Positions 22,562 through 32,973 of a stretch of DNA of 58,463 bases are shown here, piece after piece (the first letter of the stretch is position 1; each line of letters opens with the position of its first letter). Made by a program: the position numbers and the translations under genes. The notes beneath the pieces are model-generated. The model ran no database searches. It saw only the letters and a program-made list of their open reading frames with translations, and was not told where the DNA came from. The stretch is taken from assembly GCA_037178675.1 (NCBI GenBank), contig JAYMGJ010000536.1, positions 1-58,463 of the forward strand, given 5' to 3'. Origin of the DNA: Scleroderma bovista (lineage: Eukaryota > Basidiomycota > Agaricomycetes > Boletales > Sclerodermataceae).

Positions 22562-24407
22562 CTAAACCTGGTCCGTGGCCGACCTCTTCTTTGCTTCCAC
22601 AGCTTCTCTCTTCCGCAGGGCCACCCTCTTTTCTAGCTCCCATCGAACCAATTCCTTCTTCAGCTTTTCAACCCGCACTGAGTTCACAGGGTGAGAAGCC
22701 CCCATTATTCGACGGGCAAGTGGACGGTTTGTATCGGGTGATTCTGAGCTCGAGACGGAGGAGCAGTCCGCAGGCTTGGCCGAGTTTTGTCGACTCTCCC
22801 AGAAGGCCACTGCTTGTCGAGCATCGAATCCTGCGTAGGCCAAGAGTCTGGCAGACACGATGTCTGCCTCGATCTCCTGTGAGACACTGGTGCAGTATTC
22901 CCCCAGTTTGGTTAGCTCGCCAGAACCAACTTTGCCCAGCTGTGCGACAGCATCATTAACAAAGGGTCCGAAAAGCATGGTGATCGGAAAGAGAAGGGTG
23001 CGAGCTATGTCAGCAGCCATTGAAATGACAGCGGGTACCATGATAGTTGCAGATGATAATGTTTCGAGATGGTGTGAGAGCACTAAATGCGCAACTTCAT
23101 GCGCCAGGAGAATCGCCAATTCCTCCGTTTGTTCTTGTGTGGGAGTTGGATGAGGGGGGACGGAAGAGGAGGGAAGCGAGAAGGCGAAAAATGAGCCAAA
23201 TACTTGTGCTAGCCACGAGTTTTTCTCGGGAATCTGCTGTGGTGCAGCAGTTTCGCGAGGTGGCACCTTTGAGAGGATATCGTCAAGGAATCCAGAATAA
23301 ATAACGATGCCAGATGCGCCATCTGGCCCGAATCCATAGGAGAAAGCGTTGGAAGCATCAGGCTTATCCACGATGAGCAGCGAATACGGGGGACCCGCAA
23401 TGACGTGAGCGGAAGACGATGATTTCCGGCCACACAAAGTCTCTGTGAATTTCCGCATTGTGTCTGAAGCACGTGGTCGAGGTCTTAGCGGATATTCGGC
23501 TGGGGGTGGTAGCGGCGGTTCAGCAGAACCAGTATCAAGCCAGTTGGTGCTCAGCTCGTGTTCATGCTGCAGGATAGGAATGACACTCTCCAGCCTCCGT
23601 AACGTATCCTGTGCCCATTGATACTGCCAGTTGTTTGTAGGGATACACTTGGGTGAGCCATCGGAGGTTAATACTTGGGACACGGCTTGATACCACTTTG
23701 GACCAGCAAGTTGAGCAGCAATATCGTCTTCCTCTTCTGGAGAAAGGATAATTAGTCGCCAGCTGCGAAGAAAAGTCAATCAGCTGTATCAACCGTGTAA
23801 AATGCCACATACCGTCCAGTAAGGGGAGTTTGTTCTGCGCTGGCCAAGATCGCTACCCAGAAAAGGGCGACGGGAATGAACAAGAGCATGTGGAATATGA
23901 TAGTCCTGGTGCGTATGCTCTGTAGTAAAAGGGCTTTCTTCTCCTCAGGAACAGGTTCGCCATTATGGAAATGTGCATGATGCTTAATATACTTGCGAGC
24001 ATGGCGATTTTTGAACAACAACAGGGGCAAGAAAGTCAGGGCTACCCGCCCAGCAGTACGAGCAACTTCTAAAGTAGTGGAAGCCTGTACGAAAATCAGA
24101 CAAGTTGGACTCAATCGCACTAAGATAGAATCACCTTCAATACACCTAGCAATGCAGCAGGTATCAGTGGGCCTTGATTGCTTGGCGTTGAGTGGAAGTC
24201 CGCTACGCCGCCGAGGGAGTTCCATGGGTATCTCTTGGTGATTATACCAACTCTTTCCAGAACAAGCCCCGTCTTCGTTGCGCGCAGGGACCTCCCACTA
24301 TTAGGAGGCGGTGCAGTGAGGGCCAACGTATGACTCTGCCGCTCAAGAGTATGTCCCCGCCAAACTGCACGCAAGCCGGGGCGTACTCGTACCAAAGGGC
24401 GAAACAT
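22562..24407 (-). CDS. OMA1: Mitochondrial inner-membrane metallopeptidase Oma1 (M48)
   Basis: Three exons (24407-24135, 24084-23813, 23762-22562; two 50-nt introns) join to 581 aa. The N-terminus is Arg-rich with few acidic residues, fitting a mitochondrial targeting signal. A hydrophobic segment (IIFHMLLFIPVALFWVAIL) precedes the peptidase part. The zinc site is HEVAHLV at about residue 403. The third ligand region is EIEADIVSARLLAYAGFD. The C-terminal PLARRIMGASHPVNSVRVEKLK matches the S-THP-RI--L block of M48C peptidases. Oma1 is known for stress-activated cleavage of inner-membrane proteins. The ATG at 24407 has an ACCATG context. At 581 aa it is longer than yeast Oma1, with a Pro-rich insert before the HExxH site. 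Confidence 0.92.
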
Positions 24408-26743
24408 GGTACATGCTGTGGTCACAGTGCAGAGGACTCAGCTGTACGGATTGACTCGGAGCCGCTTGGCATCTACCAGGTGAACGTCGCGCTTAAAATC
24501 GTGGCTGTGACTCAACAGTTAACTGCGACGACGTCGAACCTCGTCGAACTCGTGGTGATGGAAACTTGCGCAATCAGTCAATCTTGACATCGCTGCCCTC
24601 AAGGTATACCCAACTTGATGTACAAGGAGCGATGGTTTTTCTTCGATTCGGAGGAAGACCATCATTGAGTGCACTGTCTCATCATCCAACCTCATCCAAC
24701 CCGATCATGCCGGGAAAGCCCTGCGGTCCCCCTCTGTGGGCTATGAACTACCCTGTGCACTCTTCAGGTGGCAATAGCATCCCTATTGGAGTAATGCCAT
24801 GTAGGCACAGGAGTGATGTATTCTGGCACGGTATGTAATGTCGGGATCGTATGTTATCTTTTACGAAGCCTTCCCCTGGGCAAACATCGTTCTTCTATAT
24901 GCACTAGGTCTCGCAGCAGAATTGTTGTCGTCACCGCCTATATTTCCAGCTTTGCGAACTACACGTACCCGGTGACCTATGACTTGGTTGGTGCATTGAC
25001 GTGTTGCAACAGCTTTCGGTTGTGCGCATTAGGCTTTCACTGACCAGACTCAGTGCTGGTACTCTTTCCTTGTCCAGTGCGGAACTTCTGTTGTACAATC
25101 CGTGACTCACCGCATCCCCGTCTGTGATTGATCCTGGTCTTTGCCATAGCTCTGCGGGCACTTAGCCTGCCATCTTATCTTGATGCACCGTACGGGTAGT
25201 CAAGTTGTCATGCTTTTTGGAACTTGTATCAGACGTTGCGTGTCAGCAGGGGCGACCAGGTATGGTAAACGGGCTTATTTTTTTAGGCGAGAACACCCAC
25301 TGGCATCATCATGGCATCTACGATTCTACGTGCGGCACAGTTCGAAACGTTTTGGCGCTTTTCCCAAAGTGAAACGCCGTGGTCTCTTGAACGTCAGTCT
25401 GATTATTCTTTTCACTTCTAGAGTCTGCTAGAGTCATTTGCGGATCCTCAGATCTCGTTCCCAAATCATTACAATGAGCCCCGTTCTAGAGCAATGATAT
25501 CTGGAATCTTACAAAGACTCCTTACTTTCCAGTGCAAAGCTTCCCAAGAACTCTTGATCTTTCTATGTATCGTCCGCGGAGATCCACGAGCCTGATGATC
25601 CCGATGGTGGTGGCAGGAGAAGGGGTGAATTCGGCTAGGGGATACCTTCGCGAGGAAGGCACCTATAACCATCGTGTTCCTGCCCGACAAGCGCCTTTGA
25701 GATGTCCGTCGAACACATGTTCCTAGGCACCGAATTTTAAGCTAAAAGACCACGGCGGCGGCCAGGTTTTGGTTTCCCATCTTGTCATACAGAATTACTC
25801 AAGCTTGGGTCTTAGAGGGCGTTTTCAAATTACAAGATCAGTGTGTGGCGGGAAAGACTCCGATTATGCTAGTCCTGACCAGGGTTGTCGCGCTCATCTT
25901 GCATGCCCGATCATGCCAGTTGCCAGAATCAATTCATGACCTGTGATTCGTTAACACGTATTCCTCCAGGTGGTTGCTGTCTGCCACGTTAACAACACAA
26001 GTGGCATTTTGCACTCTATGTACTTGTTCAAGTCAGTTTGAGTGACAATCCTCAGGCAGGCACAACGGGCTATATATCTCGGTGGTAACCTTTATGAGAT
26101 CTAGTCGAAGGTACCCATATTCTTCATCTGTGTCTCAAGGAACGGGTCAATTCACATGTACGCCACATCATTCTTGCTGTCTTGAGTGGTGCTCTCAAAC
26201 CTGAGAAATCCGATTTTGGACTATCTTTACTAGGTCATACTGACATTATCCCGCCAACTCATCGGGGAGATGTGACGATTGATTCCGCATTCAATTTCCT
26301 CCAATGATCTCATCATCAAGTGTACTGATTTGATATTTTCTTTCAGAGGCCGAGTTGTAGAAGCATTTCGGAACCATGATCTGCCGCAGTCCGCCGCCCA
26401 TCATGGTTCTGTTGCATCCAAGGGAAAACCTTATTTTCTATTCTAGGTATAGTTAGCCCTTTCAGCCTTATCCTGCATAGCGAAGCCAGTTCCCCCCGAT
26501 CTTACATATTTGTTGTGGAGAAAGTGAAACCTGTGTGACTTGTTTGTTGCCTAGTAGCCTCGTGTTTTGCTACTACGCTATTCGCTACCAGCAGTTTGTG
26601 CTGGTTATCACTCACCTGGGAGACTGGGTGAATCTCCACACTCGATGACAGCAGTGGCTTATACTATTGACTATTCTATGTGGCATACAGAGTAGTATCT
26701 GAGTCGTTCTTCATCCAGCGCTTACCTGCCACCTCAGCGTCAA
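24408..26743. other. No supported gene (2.3 kb)
   Basis: The first 200 bases are probably OMA1 promoter. A frame around 24630-24838 has weak echoes of the orphan family at 2593 (PLW, an IG-V motif), too weak to call. The rest has only short overlapping open frames on both strands. Confidence 0.45.
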
Positions 26744-26809
26744 TCACGCCAGTTTAACGAGCAGAGTGTCAGTCTGATTCCGCAAATGGTAAAGCAACTT
26801 TTTAGCCGC
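26744..26809 (-). pseudogene. 3' fragment of a gene interrupted by the transposon
   Basis: Minus-strand frame AAKKLLYHLRNQTDTLLVKL plus a final Ala, ending in TGA at 26744. It lies just outside the left end of the transposon at 26830. The other side of the insertion carries a coding-like exon on the same strand (30100-30262). With the element removed, the two exons read on in the same phase through a 29-nt intron. I therefore treat it as the last exon of a disrupted host gene of unknown function. Confidence 0.4.
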
Positions 26810-26829
26810 CTCAGAGTTGTTTGTGCTTA

Positions 26830-26901
26830 CAGTCGTGCCCAAGTATAATGAGATTGCGTATGTTTGTTCAAGTCGCGAGTCATGTAATTCCAAATTGGGA
26901 A
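26830..26901. repeat. Left terminal inverted repeat
   Basis: 72 bp, identical by eye to the reverse complement of 30017-30088. Outward it is flanked by TA. Similarity extends a few bases past the TA (GTGxTTA), which I take as chance or target preference. Confidence 0.88.
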
Positions 26902-26957
26902 CGAGGTCTGATAGCGTTGTATCTACTCTGTCTGCACGCGAACGCCTCACTACGACG

Positions 26958-28081
26958 ATGGGGAACCGCCGTATCAGTGAAGATGTCAAGCAAATCGCTC
27001 TGAACCTCTGGAATCAGGGGTGGGACGCAGAAGATATATGCGATATCTTAGGGATTTCGCGTGCAAGCCTCTATCGATGGGAAGCAATCTTTGCAGAGCA
27101 TGGCAGCGTCATTCGTCCTCCATCGCCGCTGAAAGGCCAAGGCCTTCGTATCCTCACTCGTGCTCTTATCCATGCTTGCAAAGATCTATTTGCACAGGAG
27201 CCTGATCTGTACCTCGATGAAGTCGTTACTTGGCTTGCCTTTGCGCACGACATTGCAATCTCTACATCAACACTTTCTCGCAATCTTGCTGAAGCTGGTC
27301 TCACTCGGAAGATGCTCCACAAAATTGCTGCGGAGAGGGATGAGGCTCGTCGCACGGCATTTCAGGAACTGGTCCGCAACAATTTTCAAGGTGATGGTTC
27401 TCAGTTCATCTTTGTCGATGAAACAAGCAAAGATGAGCGCACCTGGGCCCGTCGCTATGGCCGTTCTATGTCGGGAAGTCAAGCTAACCTTATAGATGTC
27501 TTTGTTCGTGGTGACCGGTATTCATTGGCAGCTGCAATGACGGTCGATGGGTATATTGCAGTTGATATTGTTGAGGGATCGTTTGATGGCGATCTTTTTT
27601 TTCAGTTTATTACACAACAAGTTGTAAGTTGACATCTACTACCACTTCTTGTGCTGTTTATCCATATCTTTACACAGCTTCCTGCAATGAATCCGTTCCC
27701 TGCTGAAAGATCTGTCATTGTTCTTGATAATTGCCGTATCCATCACAACGAAGACCTTGAAGAAGCAGTTCTGCATGCAGGTATGTTCTGCATCTTATGT
27801 ATTCACATCCGACTCATCGTCCCACAGGCGGTATTCTCTTGTTCATACCACCTTATTCCCCCGATCACAACCCAATTGAGGAATCATTCAGCGCATGTGA
27901 GTTCCTACTGGCTATGGGATAGTGATTTACTTATTTGATCATAGTAAAAGCCTATCTTCGACGACACGGACATCAGCTCCACGGTGAGAATGACCCAATT
28001 GCAACACTTATCGAGGCAACCAGTTGTATCACTGCTGAGAATAGTGAGGGCTGGATACGTCATGCAGGGTACATCTGGTAG
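26958..28081 (+). CDS. Tc1/mariner-superfamily DDE transposase
   Basis: Four exons (26958-27623, 27678-27780, 27828-27896, 27945-28081) join in frame to 324 aa. The N-terminus is a helix-turn-helix (VKQIALNLWNQGW, ICDILGISRASLYRW). A linker rich in basic residues follows. The catalytic acids are visible as D154 (FVDETS), D239 (VLDNCRIHH) and E274 (PPYSPDHNPIEESF). The second D and the E are separated by 34 residues, the DD34E spacing of the Tc1 group. The frame is unbroken with three GT-AG introns of 47-54 nt, which are unusual for bacterial IS630 relatives and point to long residence in fungi. The start lies 57 bp inside the left inverted repeat. It should cut and paste the element at TA sites. 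Confidence 0.88.
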
Positions 28082-28232
28082 TAATACTTAGCTGTTTTGT
28101 ATCGTCCGACTTGGTTTGAATATCTCTTCCGCATGAATTAGCACAGTAAGCCGCTAAGAGCAAACCACAATGTGCTGCATACACACTCAACACATACTGT
28201 ACATGTGAATGTAGACTAATTGCACTGTATAA

Positions 28233-29959
28233 CTACGCCTCCCACTTGCCTGCACGAATTACTTCACAAAACTTGCGGTGTGCAACTAAGAATGAGCGAG
28301 AAGAAAGAACAGAAAGTCCGGCCTCCTTCCAATCCGCCTCTGAGAGTGATTCGACGACTTTATTACCTGGGGTATAATCGAGTTCTGCCAACTTCTCCTG
28401 CGTTTGTGCCGAGAGTCGGTACTTTGTACAAAATTCCGAGAGCGAAACTTTGTGCGCCATTGTGGTACCAGGCGAAGAGAATGTTGATGGGGGACCTTGT
28501 GGTGGAGGTGTTGGAACGGACGGTGGTGCCATGTGTTGCATGCCATAGTGGCCATATGGACTGTATGGCACTGGCAAGGCTTGTGGCGGCAAATGGGCGA
28601 AGTATGCGGCAAATGGATTCATGGCAGCGCCTTGCCAAATGCCATGGGGCATGGGTACTGGTGGGGCACTCGGAGGACTCGGATTGTCTTCAGTAGGCAT
28701 ATTAGATGCACTAGCGGCGATGGGAGCTTTTGGTATTTTACTTGCAGGTATAGCAGCTGTCTTGCTGAAATGGTTCGAAGTGGGTGGATGACTGTATGTT
28801 GCCGTTGGTGGCTATTGAAGGCTGTTGGTCAGTTATAGGTACATGCAATGATTATCACATACATTCGCTGCAATTGCATTGGCCCAGACCTCAAGACGGT
28901 GTGGGGTTAGATCCCAGTAAAGCCCATCCTCTGTATATATGCGCTTGTCAGGGAAGCGTGGGTGGTTCCCAATGGGATACGTCTCTTGCAACTGCTTGAG
29001 CTGTTCACTAGCACGGTTCCGCAGCCAACCCTGGCCACATGTCAACTACAAATCAAGGTGAAAATATGTACGCACAATTTGTGATTTCACCGATGAGGAC
29101 ATGTCATCTGATTCCATCATGGTCTCACCATGCTTACCGCTCCTTGGACCATCAATGATAGCCTGTAATACATGGCAATAAATATCAACAGACACGGATC
29201 TGCTGTGCACCTCGCATACAATGGGTTGTGGAAGGTATAAAAAAATAACTTGATCTTTACGACGTGACTTGATAGCATTGATCATGGCAGTATAGCCAAC
29301 TTCGTTCGCAACAAGCTTGGGTTGAAGATTTGCTGGAGTTTCGAAGCGCCAGCGTAAACGAGACAGGGTCAACTTCCAGGGCAGTGTGTTCGCAGCCTTT
29401 GCGACTGCATCAACAAAAGAATCGAAGTTGTCGTTTGCTGTGAATATAAACGGGTTACATTGTATGAGCTTGACTGAAGCCAAGCTTGATGATTTGCCAC
29501 GCCCGCGACCCACTGGGGCCTGCTGAACTGAAGATTCAAGATGCAGATGTGCTGTAATGGATGGTGGAGGAGGCTCCACAGCTTCATCTTCATCGATATC
29601 AAAAATAGCAGTCTTGGAGACAGTTTTCTTCTTCTTCTTGGAACCTTTAGGGGTCAGGGAAGATAGTGGAGGCTCATTTTCGGATTGCTTGCGCTTGCGC
29701 CCACGCTTGGCTTTCTTCGGGGATAGCTTGATGGGACTAACAGCTGGAGTTGACACCTCGGATGGAATTTTGGGGATATATGCGTCATTGATGAATGTGA
29801 ATTTCTTGATTTCTTCAGTAACTGGGGCATAAGTGTAAGTGAGCTTGATCAAGCCAGGGTCAACTTAGGTTACGCGCCAGTACTCTGAAACTCAGAGCCA
29901 CTCTCTAGCTCATCCAAAGCCTCATCGTCTATGATATCGGATTCGTAGAGTTCGTCCAT
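28233..29959 (-). CDS. Transposon accessory protein, unknown function
   Basis: On the minus strand I can join exons 29843-29091, 29045-28863 and 28811-28233 in frame, about 504 aa. The first part has a nuclear-looking basic tract (KRGRKRKQ, KGSKKKKK) and acidic patches. The middle has TYPIGNHPRFPDKRIY and YWDLTPHRLEVWANAIA, a block I recall from many Agaricomycete hypothetical proteins. A Pro/Gly-rich linker leads to a C-terminal domain (LSEFCTKYRLSAQTQEKLAELDY, ending FCEVIRAGKWEA) that looks SAM-like. The first exon (ATG at 29959, acidic MDELYESD) does not join to 29843 in frame with a standard donor. A frameshift or different start is possible. The function is unknown; location suggests a role in transposition or its control. 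Confidence 0.6.
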
Positions 29960-30016
29960 AACTTGAGACTGGGAAGAGATGAAGCAGGACTACAGCAGAG
30001 GACTAATCTCAGGGCA

Positions 30017-30088
30017 TTCCCAATTTGGAATTACATGACTCGCGACTTGAACAAACATACGCAATCTCATTATACTTGGGCACGACTG
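30017..30088. repeat. Right terminal inverted repeat
   Basis: Reverse complement of 26830-26901 over 72 bp, ending at ...CGACTG next to TA. It lies just beyond the 5' end of the accessory gene. Confidence 0.88.
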
Positions 30089-30099
30089 TAAACACTTAC

Positions 30100-30262
30100 C
30101 TTCATGGCTGTATGAAAGGCTTCAGTGCACCGCGTGTTCAGCTTCACACAAACTCTAAAGTATCGGTTTGCTAATGCTGGTACCAGGTGAGTTTTGGGAT
30201 ATCTAGGCAGCTTAATGCTCTTTTCAAAGTGCCAGGCCGCATCCGTAATCAATAACTTTGTT
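30100..30262 (-). pseudogene. Exon of a gene interrupted by the transposon
   Basis: Minus-strand coding-like exon including LPRYPKTHLVPALANRYF and CTEAFHTAMK, followed immediately by a GTAAGT donor. The transposon sits 11 bases inside the intron that this donor would start. The matching last exon is at 26744-26809. I do not recognise the family and found no upstream exon with confidence, so the gene may already have been incomplete before the insertion. Confidence 0.4.
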
Positions 30263-30568
30263 TTGAGCAGGTTCGGGATTTCAGTTACCTGTCGACTGAT
30301 TAATTAACGAAGAGTAGGGAGGAGTAGAGGCGTGTTGGTATGGTGCAGGGCAATTCGGGTGAGTGTATCTTGTCAACGAACGTGGAGACGCCAAAGTTAG
30401 CTAAAAGTTTGACGTGACCACATTTCGCGATCAGTTGATAGAACTATTTTACTCAAGATGGAGAAACTCGTGTTGTTGCCACTCATCTAAGACCTTGGTT
30501 TATGGCGTTTGAGTGGTACGGTTTAAAAGGCTGGCATTGCGAGGGACCTGTTTCCGGATCTCAGGAAG

Positions 30569-32797
30569 ATGGCCTTTTCTTTGATCCAAGTGTCCCCTCC
30601 CTCCATTGGCGAGATACTTCACTCCTCTTTACTCGTCGATGCCTGCCTCGTCCTTCTAATTGTTTGGTGCCTATGTGCCTTTGTCAGGCAGCCAAGGGTA
30701 AAGGGTCTACCCTTGCCGCCTGGCCCTAGGGCTCTTCCTCTACTCGGAAACTTCCTCAGCTTGAACACTGCTGAGCCATGGTTATCATACACTCAGTGGG
30801 GGAAGAAGTATGGTATGTCTTGCGTGCATCAATGCATGATACACACCTGACCTTATTCACCCTGAAAGGAGAGCTGCTCTATCTTCGTCTGTTGGGCCAG
30901 AACTTCATTATCCTCAACTCAGAGAAGGTCGCAAGGGCATTACTCGACCAACGGTCGTCGATATATTCCGACCGGCCGGTGCTACCCACTAATACATTGT
31001 TTGTCTCGCTTCTTTTGGTGTAAGACACTTCGTAATCAACTTCTTACATCTTTAGGTTTGGATCCGACTTCAGTAGTGTAGCACTACCATATGGTGACGA
31101 GTGGAAGCTCCATAGGAAACTCTTTCACCGTGCCCTCCGAGTAGAACAGACTGCCCATTGCCGCGAGGTCTACGTCACAAGGACCCGAAGGCTTCTGGTA
31201 AATTTACTGGATGCCCCTGTCGACTTCGACTCACACCTCAAACAGTAAGTAGTTGCTTCCCCCCATCGACCTTTTATTTATCTTGTGGCAGTTTTGTTGC
31301 TTCCAACGTCATGGCTTTAGCGTATGGCTACGAGGTCGTAACAAGGAATGATCCAATGGTCCGCACGGTAGAAGAGTTTATCGCCCTTCTTACAAAGGCA
31401 CTATCGCCGGAGCGAGCAGCCATCTTCTCCGCATTCCCAATTCGTACGTAAGTGCCTCATGTTGGTTTCACCCTGCTGATTGCCAGGATAGTCGAGCGTG
31501 TCCCTGACTGGTTTCCCGGAGCTGGTTTCAAACGCGAGGCTGCTTACTCGAGAAAACTAGCTGCCGTTGTCCTCAATGGGCCCTTTAATCAAGCAAAGAA
31601 AGATATTGTAGGTTAATTCAGAATCATATCTGTCGTGTTCTATGCTTATCTAAGGTAGGCATCGGGCAAAGCACCACCTTCAATGGTGGCGGACTGTTTG
31701 AATGCAATCGATGAAAAGGACGATTTGGAAAAGCAGGAATATGCCATCAAGGCAGCTGCCGCAACGCTTTTCGTCGGTAAGCCCTGATATGTTCTGTCCT
31801 CATTCCCAGCTGAGAGCCGTTCCAAAAGCTGGATTTGAAACTGTACGTAATTTCTGCCGTAACGTCCAGCAGTCTAGCGCTAACTATTAATTCAGAGCTC
31901 TTCCACATTGCATTCATTCATCCTTGCCATGGTTCTCTATCCAGAGGTCCAGACTAGGGCACAAGCAGAGATAGACCGAGTCATCGGCAGTGACAGACTG
32001 CCAACTTTCGATGACAGGGCATCCCTCCCATATCTTGACGCCCTATTCCTTGAATTACTACGATGGAGCCCTGTGGTCCCTTTGGGTAAGTTCGGGGCGC
32101 CAATGTAATACCGCAAGAATTGAAATTATTTTTCTCGAAGGAATTCCTCATGCTACATCAGCTGATGATGTTTACAACTCTTACCACATACCGGAAGGTG
32201 AAGTGGCCGCAAATGGGCTTGTAAATTTTCTTGGCTTACCTACTTACACCCTATTACACAGGTGCCTTGGTCATTATTAATGTTTGGTAAGGGATATGTT
32301 ATCAATCAACCCTGAGCCCCGCGTTGACAGCCAGCATAAAGGGCGATGAGCCGAGATGAGGCTAAGTTTGATGACGCAGATGAATTCAAACCTGAGAGGT
32401 TCTTGACCAAAGATGGAAAGCTACTTGCAGAATCAACGCTAAGCAGCAATCCCATTTTTGGACTCGGCCGCCGCATCTGTGAGTGCCATGCACACGTGAT
32501 TATCTTACATATTCGCCTACAAGCTGGATCGGTAGGTCCTGGTCGGTTTGCAGCCGAAGCATTTGTTTGGGTGGCGATCGCTTCTATCCTTTCCGCATTC
32601 CGCATCACAAAGGCAAAGGATGCGGATGGCAAGGAAATTCACGTCAAAAGGAAATTCACCACTGGCATCTCCATGTAAGTGTTCTTTTCTTATCTTGATC
32701 CATGTCTAATGTGTTTGGAAGATGTCCTGTTGATTTTTCCTGTTGGTTCATCAGCCGTTCACCCGGGCGGGAACGAGTGATACGCGAATTTTTATGA
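30569..32797 (+). CDS. Cytochrome P450 monooxygenase
   Basis: Thirteen exons join in frame to 520 aa (30569-30812, 30869-30998, 31056-31244, 31292-31447, 31487-31607, 31659-31776, 31829-31842, 31896-32085, 32141-32197, 32262-32286, 32342-32478, 32536-32674, 32755-32797). Features in order: an N-terminal membrane anchor, a Pro-rich hinge (LPLPPGPRALPLLGN), an I-helix AGFETS at 320-325, an ExxR-type LLRW region, RDEAKFDDADEFKPERF, and a heme loop FGLGRRICPGRF with Cys461. Exon 7 is only 14 nt. The last exon is less certain: reading through without splicing stops at 32678. It resembles the large CYP families expanded in wood- and litter-decay fungi. The substrate is unknown. It converges on SVF1. 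Confidence 0.9.
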
Positions 32798-32973
32798 AGC
32801 TCACGACACTCTTGATACTTCTTGGGTTTGAACTCTAATGGTGCTGGCTGGGCCCTCTAATCATATTACGATGTTGTGCTGTTCACCTGTTGTCCCCCGT
32901 TTGTATTCGCATTGCTTTGCAAGTTGCTACGTAGCTGTGTACAATGGTAATTTCCGAATGAGGACCTCGCCGA

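Larger units (their letters stand above)
26830..30088. mobile_element. Two-gene Tc1/mariner-type DNA transposon
   Basis: This 3,259-bp element is bounded by near-perfect 72-bp terminal inverted repeats that begin CAGTCGTGCCCAAG. They are flanked by TA on both sides (26828-26829 and 30089-30090), the target-site signature of Tc1/mariner elements. Inside are a DD34E transposase gene on the plus strand (26958-28081) and a second, convergent gene on the minus strand (28233-29959). The two stops are about 150 bases apart. Matching ends and an unbroken transposase suggest a recent insertion. Carrying a second large gene is unusual for this superfamily, whose members normally encode only transposase. 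Whether both genes move together in other copies is not visible here. Confidence 0.85.

Noticed and set aside
24566..24838. Frame with PLW and IG-V motifs, possible relic of the 2593 family
   Set aside because: Similarity is limited to a few residues and no neighbouring exon supports it.
26823..26829. Longer inverted repeat of 79 bp including outer bases
   Set aside because: The extra outer bases straddle the TA target site and include a mismatch. The CAGT start beside TA is the expected Tc1/mariner boundary.
28220..28696. 158-codon plus-strand frame
   Set aside because: Shadow of the accessory gene's last exon, which joins in frame to two upstream exons with conserved blocks.
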